Shown here: positions 19,438-28,665 of the stretch, one piece after another
Layout: each line of letters begins with the position of its first letter
Numbering within the stretch: position 1 is the stretch's first letter
Source: a virus
Strand: one strand, 5' to 3'
DNA length: 64,000 nt
IMG/VR virus record: IMGVR_UViG_3300042400_000613
Location: 1-64,000 of that record
Notes under the pieces: model-generated
Database searches by the model: none
What the model was told of the DNA's origin: nothing
The model's input: only the letters and a program-made list of their open reading frames with translations
Made by a program: the position numbers and the translations under genes

Positions 19438-20038
19438 AGTACTCCTAATAGACTCCATATCAACTTTTAATCCCGTTAGCTGCGTATTAAGAGAATCCAA
19501 AGGAAAAAACGGCGGATTATTGGTTAAAGGAATTTTACAAAGAGCTGATTCCGTAAATCATAATAAAAGGATGTACCCTCGAAAATTGATGGATGAGCAA
19601 GTTAAAAAATATCAGGATAAAATAAAAGAGGGTATAGCTTACGGAGAATTAGATCATCCGGAAAGAGCTGATACCTGGCTATCCGAGGCATCTCACATAA
19701 TTACAGAAATTTGGTGGGACGGAGATGACATATATGGTATTGCTGAAATTTTAGACTGGACACCAAAGGGTAATTTACTAAGAAAATATTTTGATAAGGG
19801 ACACACGGCAGGAATAAGTTCTCGAGGAGTTGGAACTTTAAGGGAAGCTGGACTTAGAAATGGCGCACCTTACTATGAAGTTGGAGAAGATTATGAAATG
19901 GTTGCTTTTGACTTCGTATCTAATCCATCTACACAGGGAGCATTCATGTCGCCTGTAGTAATGAAAGAATCTAAAAGTTATTTTGTAAATGTTGATACAC
20001 TAGCTGACGAAATCCTAAATATGTCAAAAATACTGTAA
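19424..20038 (+). CDS. gp21: Prohead core protease (T4 gp21-like)
   Basis: 204 residues. Catalytic landmarks of the gp21/S80 protease family are present: His78 in GELDHPERAD and the serine in GISSRG (S132 or S133), followed by YEMVAFDFVSNPST. Substrate motifs aside, the fold is that of herpesvirus-type assemblins. It cleaves the scaffold, the capsid N-termini and itself during head maturation. Its last base is the first base of the next ATG. T4 gp21 is of similar length (212). Confidence 0.9.
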   Translation: MAQNRVLLIDSISTFNPVSCVLRESKGKNGGLLVKGILQRADSVNHNKRMYPRKLMDEQVKKYQDKIKEGIAYGELDHPERADTWLSEASHIITEIWWDGDDIYGIAEILDWTPKGNLLRKYFDKGHTAGISSRGVGTLREAGLRNGAPYYEVGEDYEMVAFDFVSNPSTQGAFMSPVVMKESKSYFVNVDTLADEILNMSKIL

Positions 20039-21333
20039 TGGCATCTATTATATTTTTATCTCCGGATTTTACTTTCACTAAAGAATTGAATGAAAGATTT
20101 AAATCCATGGGTAATAAAGAAAGGTCTCCTGGGTATGTACGAGTACAGATGGAGGATAGACTAAAAGGATTATTGAAAAAGGAAACAGAAATAATAGAAA
20201 AAGAATTTAAATCTTCCATAAAAAACAAAAGAGGAGTAGATTCAAAAAAAAGCGTTAAAATAGTTACAAGTTTAGAAAATTTCTATAAAAATGCTGATTC
20301 TATTATAAAAAATAGTAAAATCATAATAGTATCTGATTTAGAAACTAGAAAATTATTCAGGAAAAAGTCTGCCCCCGGAGGTGTGAATAGAGATACTTTT
20401 ATAGCTAGATTAATAAAAGTAGGAGAAAGAAACAGTATAACAATAAGAAGTTATTTACTTCTTTATAAGTACGATATAGATAAGGTACTAAACGAAAGCT
20501 CTTTTGTCGATTTAGTATCAAATACAAGAGAGCAATATATAAAGAGTTCTGAATCAGGTCCTGGATTTAAAACACAAGTGGATAAAGGAGACAAAAGTAG
20601 TTTTATAGATTATGAATTAGGAGACGCATTAGCAAGCGCTCCCGCAGGAGTTTCTGAATATAGGGGAGTTGCTGATGTTTTAAAAAAAGAAGAAGAGGCA
20701 GACGAAGAAACTACAATAAACGAGGCAATACAAATACAAAAAAAAGCTAAGGCAAACGCTAAAATTCTATTTACCCCCACAGGTAATATGGTGAAAGATT
20801 TAAAAATAGCTATTGTAAATAAGTTGTTAATAAAAATAAAATACGTAAGTGATAGTAAATCCGAAGAATTAGCTACAGGAGTAAGATTAATAGAACCTGT
20901 AGCTTTGGGACAGTCTAAAAAAAGTCCTGCAAAAGGATTGGCTATAAGAGCCTGGTTAAAAAAAGGTGACACAAATAATCCCGAGGATAGACCGGGATGG
21001 AGATTTCTATATGTATCTAATATAAAAAGTATAGAATTTACAGGAGATGTTTTTAACTACAAAAGACCTTCTTATAATAGTGCAGGAGATAAGTGGATGT
21101 CATCAATATCTGTTATAGCTTCTTTTGACACTAAGAGAATATATGGAAAAGGCAGAAGAGCTGAAATTTATACATCTATGGTTGAAACATTAAGCATACT
21201 TATATCTTCTTCATCCGGCCCTCAATTAAGATCATACGTAAAAAAACTAAAAGAAATAAAGAGAAATCATGAAAATGGAAAACAAGTTTTAGGATACGCT
21301 GATAGAGAATTGTTGTACTCTTATTTTCCATAA
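20038..21333 (+). CDS. WYL-like domain protein in the head module
   Basis: 431 residues. Residues about 241-345 look like a WYL domain: IKIKYVSDS, then VRLIEPVALGQ, LAIRAWLKKGD, a GWRFLYVSNIKSIEFTG strand. WYL domains bind nucleic acid or ligands and are usually in bacterial transcription regulators. The N-terminal 200 residues are Lys-rich and unassigned; a second charged segment (EEEADEETTINEA) lies before the WYL region. No helix-turn-helix is visible. Being between protease and scaffold genes, it is probably a virion or prohead protein, perhaps an internal DNA-binding one, rather than a regulator. Confidence 0.5.
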   Translation: MASIIFLSPDFTFTKELNERFKSMGNKERSPGYVRVQMEDRLKGLLKKETEIIEKEFKSSIKNKRGVDSKKSVKIVTSLENFYKNADSIIKNSKIIIVSDLETRKLFRKKSAPGGVNRDTFIARLIKVGERNSITIRSYLLLYKYDIDKVLNESSFVDLVSNTREQYIKSSESGPGFKTQVDKGDKSSFIDYELGDALASAPAGVSEYRGVADVLKKEEEADEETTINEAIQIQKKAKANAKILFTPTGNMVKDLKIAIVNKLLIKIKYVSDSKSEELATGVRLIEPVALGQSKKSPAKGLAIRAWLKKGDTNNPEDRPGWRFLYVSNIKSIEFTGDVFNYKRPSYNSAGDKWMSSISVIASFDTKRIYGKGRRAEIYTSMVETLSILISSSSGPQLRSYVKKLKEIKRNHENGKQVLGYADRELLYSYFP

Positions 21334-21503
21334 AAAACGGTTTTTTGCCTTAATAATAAATAAAAATACACGTTTTATATAAAAAATAGCATTTTAGTAA
21401 AAAACAATAATATTTATTGATAATAATATCTTGTTTAATATAAGATTAAACGATTAAAAAATATATTTAAGATTTACAATAGTCTTACAATCAAAATAGT
21501 AAC
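21334..21503. other. 170-bp intergenic region before scaffold and capsid genes
   Basis: Extremely A/T-rich gap, the longest in the window. It begins with a weak A6-CGG-T6 hairpin (21332-21346) right at the preceding stop, and contains TATTTATTGATAA at 21411-21423, similar to motifs found before other genes. It likely carries the promoter for the scaffold-capsid pair, which need high expression. No open reading frame or RNA fold beyond this is apparent. Confidence 0.4.
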
Positions 21504-22448
21504 ATGAACGATTTATTAAAATCCGCAATTGCCGATGCAAAAGCCATAAAAGATACGGCAATGCAAAATGCAAAAGCAACTCTTGAAGAGTCAATTTTCT
21601 ACAAAGTATCTCCACTTCTTGAAAGTAATCATGAAAATGACAAAGAAGAAGAAGAAGATGTGAAGGAGGAATATGGTTCTTCTAAGTCTCCTAAATTCGA
21701 AAAAGGAAAAAAACCTGACTTCGGAAAAAGACCTAATATGGAAGCCAAAGAAGAGGGCGAAGAAGAAGTAGAAGAGGCTTATGACAACGAAGAAGAAGAA
21801 GGTGGTAAAGAGCAAGAAAATGAATCTGCTTCTTTAGAAGAAATCCTAGCTGAATTAGAAGAAGAATTAAAATCTTCTAACATTGGAACTGGGGACAACA
21901 AAATGGACAATTACGACAGCGATACAGAAGACCCTCAAGGTCCTAAGTATTTTAGCCGTAACGAAGTTATGGGTGCTCTAGAGTCTATGTTTTCACAAGC
22001 TATTGGAGAAGGAGAAGAAGAAGAAGGTGATGGCGAGAAAGAAAATAAAGATATGAAACGGATGCAAAACGAATTAAAAGAAGCTTATGAAGTTGTAAAT
22101 CAACTCAAAGGAATGCTTCAAGAAGTTAATCTGTTGAATTCTAAATTACTTTACACATCTAAACTTTTCCGTAACTACGCTTTATCAGAAAATCAGAAAA
22201 AAGATATTTTAGAAAACTTTGAGCGTGTAGTAACAATCAGAGAGGCTAAATTATTATATTCTACTTACGCTAAAGTACATGAAGGTGTAGACGCAAGTAA
22301 AGGTAAAAAATCTAAAAATATTACCGAATCTTTTGCTTCAAAACCAACTAACAGCACAGCTCCTTCTGCTGCTACTAAATCAAATATTGTAAACGAATCA
22401 AACAATCTACGTGCAAGATTACAAGAACTTGCAGGTATAATTAAGTAA
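21504..22448 (+). CDS. gp22: Prohead scaffold core protein (T4 gp22-like)
   Basis: 314 residues, extremely acidic: repeated runs of Glu between residues 48 and 185. A helical C-terminal half (QNELKEAYEVVNQLKGMLQ, then LLNSKLLYTSKLF and REAKLLYSTYAKV) matches scaffold proteins of T4-like phages, ending NNLRARLQELAGIIK. It sits immediately upstream of the major capsid gene and downstream of the protease, as in T4. It would form the internal core that shapes the prohead and is then digested by the gp21-like protease. Sequence identity to T4 gp22 is not obvious; the call rests on composition, C-terminus and position. Confidence 0.75.
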   Translation: MNDLLKSAIADAKAIKDTAMQNAKATLEESIFYKVSPLLESNHENDKEEEEDVKEEYGSSKSPKFEKGKKPDFGKRPNMEAKEEGEEEVEEAYDNEEEEGGKEQENESASLEEILAELEEELKSSNIGTGDNKMDNYDSDTEDPQGPKYFSRNEVMGALESMFSQAIGEGEEEEGDGEKENKDMKRMQNELKEAYEVVNQLKGMLQEVNLLNSKLLYTSKLFRNYALSENQKKDILENFERVVTIREAKLLYSTYAKVHEGVDASKGKKSKNITESFASKPTNSTAPSAATKSNIVNESNNLRARLQELAGIIK

Positions 22449-22452
22449 AAAT

Positions 22453-24096
22453 ATGGGAAATTTAGACCACATGCTTCCGCATGACTATAACAGGACACAA
22501 AAAGCGGAGGCGATGAAATACATAACCAAGTGGGAACCCACTGGTTTACTTGAGGGCTTGGATGAGAAAAGAGAGAAACCGCACTTAGCAGTACTTTTGG
22601 AAAATCAAGCTCGCCAAATCGTAACAGAAGCTAACAGAACTGGTACTGCTTCTAATTCGGAAGAATGGGCAGGTGTAGCACTACCTTTAGTACGAAGAAT
22701 TTTCTCTTCTATTGCGGCTAAAGATTTTGTTAGCATTCAGCCGATGAACCTACCTTCAGGTCTAGTATTCTTCTTAGACTTCAAATACGGTACATCACAG
22801 CCAGGATTCTTTGCTAATCAAGGTAAAAATTCTCAGAAAGACTCACTATTTGGTATTACTGATTCAGATAAGGGAGGTACAGCAGGTACTCAAGGTCTTT
22901 ACGGTGCTGGAAGATTTAGCTATTCTATTAATGACTATTCAAGTTCTACTCTGTCTTTCACAGGTAGTATAAATAGAATTAATACCACTAAGTTCTTTAC
23001 AGGATCTGTTAACATGACTTCTGATATTAACTACGATACTAACTTCTCTGCATCATACAAGAGCAATACAAAGTTACGTAAAGTATTTGTATCTACTGAC
23101 TCTGTTTCAGGATTTGATCCACTAGGAGTTAGAGCATTTACAGTAACAGGAACTAACATTAACGATACATTCCAACAGTTTACGTCTTATGACTTGACTA
23201 ACAATAGAATCGTATTCATTGTTTCTGGTTCTACTACAATATCTAACGTAAAAGTAAATTACCACAAACAACCTACCGACCTTACTAGAGGTGACTTCGA
23301 AGAGGGTAAAACTCAAGCGGGAGGTAATAAAGAAGATTTACCAATTCCGGAAATCAATTTGGAAATGCGCTCCGAGGCCATTACGTCTAAAACACGTAAG
23401 CTAAAAGCTAAATGGACACCGGAATTCGCGCAGGATCTTAACGCATACCACTCTATTGATGCAGAAGCGGAATTAACTTCTATGCTTTCTGAATATATTT
23501 CTCAGGAAATTGATTTGGAAATTTTAGATATGTTAGTTTCTGAAGCTCAGACAGTAGAAAGATGGTCAGCAAGGATTGGATTCCAGTATGATCCGGGTTC
23601 AGCTAATTTCACAAATGCAGCTACAACTGGTCAATTCTACAATCAAGGCACTTGGTTCCAGACAATCGGAACTAAAATGCAAAAAGTATCTAACGAAATT
23701 CACCGATTAACCATGAGAGGTGGTGCTAACTTTATTGTTACATCTCCAACGATTGCTACTATCCTTGAATCAATCCCAGGATACGCAGCTGACACTAATG
23801 GTGATCAAGCTAAATTTGCAATGGGTGTACAGAAAGTAGGTTTGTTAAATAGCAGATTTACTGTATACAAGAATCCATATATGACTGAGAACTTATTGTT
23901 AATGGGCTATAGAGGCGCTCAATTCCTAGAAACAGGAGCTGTTTACGCACCATACATTCCGTTAATTATGACTCCTCTAGTATACGATCCGGAAAACTTC
24001 ACTCCAAGAAAAGGTATCATGACGAGATATGCTAAGAAAATGGTTCGTCCTGAGTACTACGGAAAGATTTATGTTCACGGATTAGATTCTCTATAA
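22453..24096 (+). CDS. gp23: Major capsid protein (T4 gp23-like)
   Basis: 547 residues. It shows gp23-family landmarks: WAGVALPLVRRIFSSIAAKD in the N-terminal arm, MNLPSGLVFFLDFKYG, and in the second half SEAITSKTRKLKAKWTPE, NAYHSIDAEAELTSMLSEYI, GANFIVTSPTIATILES and PLVYDPENFTPRKGIMTRY. It builds the head lattice. The N-terminus before about residue 60 is probably removed by the prohead protease. Upstream spacing to the scaffold stop is four bases, and a strong terminator follows. Codon use is richer in C-ending codons than in many neighbours, consistent with high expression. Confidence 0.95.
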   Translation: MGNLDHMLPHDYNRTQKAEAMKYITKWEPTGLLEGLDEKREKPHLAVLLENQARQIVTEANRTGTASNSEEWAGVALPLVRRIFSSIAAKDFVSIQPMNLPSGLVFFLDFKYGTSQPGFFANQGKNSQKDSLFGITDSDKGGTAGTQGLYGAGRFSYSINDYSSSTLSFTGSINRINTTKFFTGSVNMTSDINYDTNFSASYKSNTKLRKVFVSTDSVSGFDPLGVRAFTVTGTNINDTFQQFTSYDLTNNRIVFIVSGSTTISNVKVNYHKQPTDLTRGDFEEGKTQAGGNKEDLPIPEINLEMRSEAITSKTRKLKAKWTPEFAQDLNAYHSIDAEAELTSMLSEYISQEIDLEILDMLVSEAQTVERWSARIGFQYDPGSANFTNAATTGQFYNQGTWFQTIGTKMQKVSNEIHRLTMRGGANFIVTSPTIATILESIPGYAADTNGDQAKFAMGVQKVGLLNSRFTVYKNPYMTENLLLMGYRGAQFLETGAVYAPYIPLIMTPLVYDPENFTPRKGIMTRYAKKMVRPEYYGKIYVHGLDSL

Positions 24097-24127
24097 TATT
24101 AAAGTGTTCATAATTTATTGATATACA

Positions 24128-24158
24128 GGCGGGGCTTCTAAAAAGCCCCGCCTTTTTT
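24128..24158 (+). terminator. Strong rho-independent terminator after the capsid gene
   Basis: Perfect 10-bp stem (arms 24128-24137 and 24143-24152, eight of ten pairs G-C) with a five-base loop, followed by six T. This is the clearest terminator in the window and closes the head transcription unit. Confidence 0.95.
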
Positions 24159-24208
24159 ATTTAGACTGAACTTAATCTATATCTACTTTGTTTTAAAAAA
24201 TAAAAATC

Positions 24209-24475
24209 ATGACAAACGTAAACAGAAAAATTAAAGATTTAAAAAAGATTGATGAGAAAATTAATGATTTAGGAAAAGCATTACTAGAAAATCCGGATAA
24301 AGAAGCTTATATAAATCAAAAATTAAATGCATTATCAAATGAAAAAACATTGATTGAAAAATTTTTATCTAATATTAATTACCTGTACATTCATAAAACC
24401 ATTGACGATCCTTATATTAAATTAAAAAGATCTCCTGCTGTAAAAAAAGATGGCAACTATATTAGCAAATACTAA
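24209..24475 (+). CDS. Small unknown protein, helical
   Basis: 88 residues, ATG preceded by an A-rich leader. Nearly all charged and helical, with heptad-like spacing between residues 5 and 60 (KIKDLKKIDEKINDLGKALL), so a short coiled coil is likely. No Cys, no membrane segment, no recognised domain. It lies alone between the capsid terminator and PhoH and may be co-transcribed with PhoH. Function unknown. Confidence 0.55.
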   Translation: MTNVNRKIKDLKKIDEKINDLGKALLENPDKEAYINQKLNALSNEKTLIEKFLSNINYLYIHKTIDDPYIKLKRSPAVKKDGNYISKY

Positions 24476-24486
24476 ATTGTAAAACG

Positions 24487-24499
24487 TATTTATTATAAA
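24487..24499 (+). promoter_or_regulatory. TATTTATTATAAA motif six bases before the phoH start
   Basis: The motif ends exactly six bases before the ATG. The same core with T-A or T-G at the ninth position occurs six bases before 27505 and five bases before 33363. It could be a phage promoter giving almost leaderless transcripts, or an A/U-rich translation signal. Not experimentally supported. Confidence 0.35.
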
Positions 24500-24505
24500 A
24501 ACTAC

Positions 24506-25171
24506 ATGGCGGAAAACACAGAAAAGAGGTTGCCGAAGAATCCGGTAAAATTTGATATCCAATTATCAAACGACCAAAAAGAAGCTAAAGACAAAATATT
24601 AATGCACCCTGTTAATTTTGTCTTAGGTAAACCCGGGAGTGGCAAAACACTACTTGCAACTCAGATAGCTCTTGATAAGTTTTTTAGGAGAGAAATAAAT
24701 AAGATAGTCATTACTAGACCTATGGTTGCTACCGAAGAAATGGGATTTTTACCCGGAACATTTGAAGAAAAATTAGAGCCGTGGATAGTTCCTATAAAAG
24801 ACAACATATCTAAAGCATACGCGAAGCAATCAGCGGTAGAAAGATTATATAGTGACAAATCCGTTGAACTCGTTTCTTTAGCTCACTTTAGAGGTAGAAC
24901 TTTTGACGACGCTATTTGTATTATAGATGAATTTCAGAACTTGACAAAAGAGCAGCTCTCCATGTGCATAAGCCGATTAGGTAAAAACACAATCATGATA
25001 TTTACAGGAGACGAAAATCAGATAGATTTAAAACATAAAGAACAATCTGCAATTAAGCTAGTACCTATAGTTGATCAGAGCAAATATGTTAATTGCGTAA
25101 GGCTTTCCACTAATCACAGACACGAAGCATTAGATGATATATTTAAGTATTTATATCCTAACTCACTGTAA
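24506..25171 (+). CDS. phoH: PhoH-like ATPase
   Basis: 221 residues. Walker A GKPGSGKT (41-48), RPMVATEEMGFLPGT, EKLEPWIVPIKDN, Walker B AICIIDEFQNLT and GDENQIDL follow the PhoH family closely over its full ATPase core. PhoH-type proteins occur widely in marine and Bacteroidota phages; they resemble the ATPase core of superfamily 1 helicases and are linked to RNA metabolism, but the phage role is not settled. Standing between structural modules and preceded by its own promoter-like motif, it may be separately controlled. Confidence 0.92.
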   Translation: MAENTEKRLPKNPVKFDIQLSNDQKEAKDKILMHPVNFVLGKPGSGKTLLATQIALDKFFRREINKIVITRPMVATEEMGFLPGTFEEKLEPWIVPIKDNISKAYAKQSAVERLYSDKSVELVSLAHFRGRTFDDAICIIDEFQNLTKEQLSMCISRLGKNTIMIFTGDENQIDLKHKEQSAIKLVPIVDQSKYVNCVRLSTNHRHEALDDIFKYLYPNSL

Positions 25172-25174
25172 TTT

Positions 25175-27457
25175 ATGATAATTAAGTTATATGTTGGATA
25201 CTACTCTCAATTTCATGCCAGCGGAGATAACTTCGCTGGCACTGAATGGGCCTTACGTCATCTTGCAGAGGCTTTTGCATCATTAGGTCACGAAGTATAT
25301 ATAACGGGAGACATAGTGCAGGAGAACGCTTTAAATGGCGTTATTTACTCGAAGGATTATAATGTAGAATCCGATATTCTAATTGCTCTAAATTACACTC
25401 ACTACATAGATTTAATATCAGAGGATAGTTACGATAAATCTTATTTTTGGATACATAACACAGACCCTTTCTTCTACAATTTCTATAAGGGAGAGGATGT
25501 TGATAATTTACAAGACAAAGTATTTAATCATCCTAAATTTGAAAGTGTTATTTGTGTATCTAAGTATCATAAGGGAGAATTTGACAAACATTTTCCGAAT
25601 GTCCCTTCTATCATGTTATACAATGCAGTAAAACATATAGAAAAGTCAGATAAATTAATTATTGATGATTCTTACATCTATATATCGCATGCAGAAAGGG
25701 GATTAAGAGAGATATTGATACATTGGAGACAGATTTTATATCATCGACCTCAATCATCTTTATACATAGTAACGCCAAAATACGGAGAAAAATTCTATGA
25801 GAAGCATTTTTCTTATGTTAAAAGCACGTATAAAAATGTGTACTATCATGGATCTATGAGTAAAGATGCTTTAATGACTTTTGCGAGTAATAAAAAGTAT
25901 TGGTTATATCCTTCTAATTATGATGAGACATTTTGTGTATCTGCTGTTGAAATGCAAATGTTAGGATTGATTCCTATAACAAGATTAAGAGCAGGATTAA
26001 AAGAAACTGTATTTAATTATATTGATTTTGATTCATGGTTATCATGTGTATTGTCTAATGATAATTTTAAAATGCTTACTAATTCATCTACATCAAATTT
26101 AAATGTATATGATGCTTTTAATCCTAAAATGATTGCTAAAGAATTTATAAATATTAATGTCATGGAAAATAAATTAAAGATAGATGCTGTCTATGTGATT
26201 ACTTTTGATGTATCTGATGAAGCTATTAATAGATACACCGCCGAATTTAATAAACTAGGTATCATACCGGGTGAGTTTCATTTATTTAAAGCTATAGATG
26301 GTAGAAATGTTAAAGTAGATTTTGATTGGTCTTTATACAATAGTTGGAAAATAGATAATCATAGTAATTCATATTATAACCGAGATATATTGCCTGGAGA
26401 GATTGGATGTGCTTTATCTCATTTATCTGTATGGAAAGATGCTAAAAAGAAAAATTATGATTCTATTTTAATTTTAGAGGATGATTTTAAAGTAAATGGA
26501 GAGTTCCCCGCGAAAGAAATAGCATTATACGATTGGGGACTATTATACTTAGGAAGACAAAAAATCGGCGGGGACATAGACATACAAAATGAATTATACG
26601 TACATCCAGGATACTCATGGTTATCTCATGCCTACATGTTATCAAAAGTAGGAATACAAAGAATAATAGAACAGAACTTTGAAAAATACATCTTACCAGT
26701 AGATGACTTCATAGCATCAACATACTCAAACAACAATGAAAGATTAGATTTAACATTTATATGGAAAGACATGAATGCATATAGTTTAAAAGAATCTATA
26801 GTAAGTCAAACAAGTAATGCAAAAACAAGTAAAACATCAAGTAATTCATTTGCATCTAACATCTATCTAACAAAAGATGTAGATAAATGGTCATCCATGT
26901 ACATCAATCCTGCATTAAAGAATAAAGAATATGATTTAATTGTAGATGAACCCATACCTGATGTCTTACATTTACATGCATTTAAAAAAGAATTTTGCAA
27001 TGAAGTCATAAGATTAGCAGAAGAATGTGGAAAATGGACAAAAGATAGACATTATTATTATCCAACTCATGACATGTTAATCAATGAATTTCAATTACAT
27101 GATGCTTATGACATGTTTTTAAATACTTACATATATCCCCTCGTAAAATCTAATTTTGTACTTACCGGAGATAAATGGAAGAAATTTAGCTCTGAAAACT
27201 TTATTATAAAATACACACCGGAAAATCAAGGGCATTTATCTCTACACCATGATGATTCTGCATTCTCTACCGTACTTACTTTGAATGATGAATACGAGGG
27301 AGGAGGTACATGGTTTTCAAAACAAAAGAAATTAGTTAAAGGAGAAGTAGGTGAGTTAACAATACATCCGGGACAGATAACACATAGGCATGGTGCAAGA
27401 CCTGTAACTTCCGGAGTTAGATATGTTCTCGTATCCTTTATAAGACAAGTATATTAA
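25175..27457 (+). CDS. Three-domain GT-B glycosyltransferase / GT25 / lysyl-hydroxylase-like dioxygenase
   Basis: 760 residues. About 1-330: GT-B glycosyltransferase (AGTEWALRHLAEAFASLGHE; donor-site YPSNYDETFCVSAVEMQMLG). About 336-590: GT25-type domain (VYVITFD, PGEIGCALSHLSVWKDA, acidic LILEDDF at 434-438, PVDDFIAS), the family of LPS transferases and animal collagen galactosyltransferases. About 591-760: 2OG-Fe(II) dioxygenase closest in pattern to procollagen lysyl hydroxylase: HHD (691-693) in LSLHHDDSAFSTVLTLN, EGGGTWF, IHPGQITHRHGARP with the distal His (H737 or H739), and Arg in GVRYVLVSF. Animal collagen is hydroxylated on Lys, then glycosylated; here the chemistry is joined in one chain, in a phage with collagen-like fibres. 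Substrate is inferred, not shown. Confidence 0.85.
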   Translation: MIIKLYVGYYSQFHASGDNFAGTEWALRHLAEAFASLGHEVYITGDIVQENALNGVIYSKDYNVESDILIALNYTHYIDLISEDSYDKSYFWIHNTDPFFYNFYKGEDVDNLQDKVFNHPKFESVICVSKYHKGEFDKHFPNVPSIMLYNAVKHIEKSDKLIIDDSYIYISHAERGLREILIHWRQILYHRPQSSLYIVTPKYGEKFYEKHFSYVKSTYKNVYYHGSMSKDALMTFASNKKYWLYPSNYDETFCVSAVEMQMLGLIPITRLRAGLKETVFNYIDFDSWLSCVLSNDNFKMLTNSSTSNLNVYDAFNPKMIAKEFININVMENKLKIDAVYVITFDVSDEAINRYTAEFNKLGIIPGEFHLFKAIDGRNVKVDFDWSLYNSWKIDNHSNSYYNRDILPGEIGCALSHLSVWKDAKKKNYDSILILEDDFKVNGEFPAKEIALYDWGLLYLGRQKIGGDIDIQNELYVHPGYSWLSHAYMLSKVGIQRIIEQNFEKYILPVDDFIASTYSNNNERLDLTFIWKDMNAYSLKESIVSQTSNAKTSKTSSNSFASNIYLTKDVDKWSSMYINPALKNKEYDLIVDEPIPDVLHLHAFKKEFCNEVIRLAEECGKWTKDRHYYYPTHDMLINEFQLHDAYDMFLNTYIYPLVKSNFVLTGDKWKKFSSENFIIKYTPENQGHLSLHHDDSAFSTVLTLNDEYEGGGTWFSKQKKLVKGEVGELTIHPGQITHRHGARPVTSGVRYVLVSFIRQVY

Positions 27458-27485
27458 AAAGTGAAATAAAAGACTTTTTTAATAC

Positions 27486-27498
27486 TATTTATTGTAAA
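27486..27498 (+). promoter_or_regulatory. TATTTATTGTAAA motif six bases before the gp13-like start
   Basis: Same core and same six-base spacing to the ATG as the phoH motif. It lies in a 47-bp gap between the three-domain enzyme and the neck genes, where a new transcription unit is expected. Confidence 0.35.
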
Positions 27499-27504
27499 CA
27501 GCAG

Positions 27505-28665
27505 ATGGCAGTTCACATACCTATTTGGCCTGGAAGTGGTAGCGCAGTATCTGGATCTACACCTTTCGGAATATTTGACAAAGATAGAAATTTTCAAAAG
27601 GACGCCCCTAAAGTAGCCGTATGGTGCGCTAGAAGATTAGGATATCCTCTTAGTGACGTGGAATTACAAGATATAAACTTCTACACCGCTTTTGAAGAGT
27701 CTATATCCGAGTATAGCAATCAAGTTAATGCTCACTCTGCTAAAGACAATATACTAGGATTAATGGGATTCAATACCGGTTCCCTTAGATTAGAAAAAGA
27801 ATTAGTTACCAATTCAATAGCAGGCGTATTAGAAATATCTGCGGAATACGGTACAGAGATTGGAGTAGGAGGCAGAACCACATATTATACTGGCTCTATA
27901 TTGGTAAAAGAGGGGAAACAAGTTTATAGCCTATTAGACCCCACTAAAGTTTCATTAGAATCCGGTAATCCCGCTACAGACAAATTCGTAATAAGAAAAA
28001 TGTTTCACAATGCACCACCGGCTATTGTAAAATACTTTGACCCCTTTGTAGGAACAGGATTAGGTAGCCAAAACTTACTTGACCAATTTGGATTCGGTAA
28101 TTTTAGCCCCGGAGTTAATTTCTTATTAATGCCTATGCACCATGATATTCTTAGGATGCAGGCGATAGAATTTAATGACCAAATAAGAAAATCTGCATAC
28201 GGCTTCGAGATAATTAATAATAGAATAAGAATATTCCCTACACCGGTTAGAGAATACAAAATTTGGTTTGAATACACTTTAGATTCCGAATACAAAAATG
28301 CGAATAAAGGAGGTACAGGTAAAATAAATAGCCATGCTACTATTCCTTATTTCACTCTACCTTATTCTAGTATCAATGACATAGGTAAACAGTGGATAAA
28401 AAAATATACGCTTGTCCTATCTAAAGAAATGCTTGCTTATGTTAGAGGTAAGTACAAGACTTTACCCGGACTAGAGGACGATATTGTTTTAAATACTGAA
28501 GATTTAATGTATTCGGTAAATGAGGAGAAACAAAGATTAATAGATGTTCTTAGGATAGAGTTAGATCAATTTAGCCGTCAATCCCAATTAGAAAGAAAGA
28601 TGGCAGAATCCGAAGCTCATGAAAAATTTTTAGCAGTAATTCCACTTAAAATATACGTAGGATAA
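27505..28665 (+). CDS. gp13: Neck / head completion protein (T4 gp13-like)
   Basis: 386 residues starting AVHIPIWPGSGSAVSGSTP, a start I recall from gp13-type neck proteins of T4-like marine phages. Also VAVWCARRLGYP, LQDINFYTAFEESISEYS, and a C-terminal EMLAYVRGKYKTLPG and QFSRQSQLERKMAESEAHE. It is followed by gp14- and gp15-like genes and the sheath, the T4 order 13-14-15-18-19. It would form the ring linking portal and tail. Assignment rests on remembered conserved segments and order; T4 gp13 is 309 residues. Confidence 0.7.
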   Translation: MAVHIPIWPGSGSAVSGSTPFGIFDKDRNFQKDAPKVAVWCARRLGYPLSDVELQDINFYTAFEESISEYSNQVNAHSAKDNILGLMGFNTGSLRLEKELVTNSIAGVLEISAEYGTEIGVGGRTTYYTGSILVKEGKQVYSLLDPTKVSLESGNPATDKFVIRKMFHNAPPAIVKYFDPFVGTGLGSQNLLDQFGFGNFSPGVNFLLMPMHHDILRMQAIEFNDQIRKSAYGFEIINNRIRIFPTPVREYKIWFEYTLDSEYKNANKGGTGKINSHATIPYFTLPYSSINDIGKQWIKKYTLVLSKEMLAYVRGKYKTLPGLEDDIVLNTEDLMYSVNEEKQRLIDVLRIELDQFSRQSQLERKMAESEAHEKFLAVIPLKIYVG

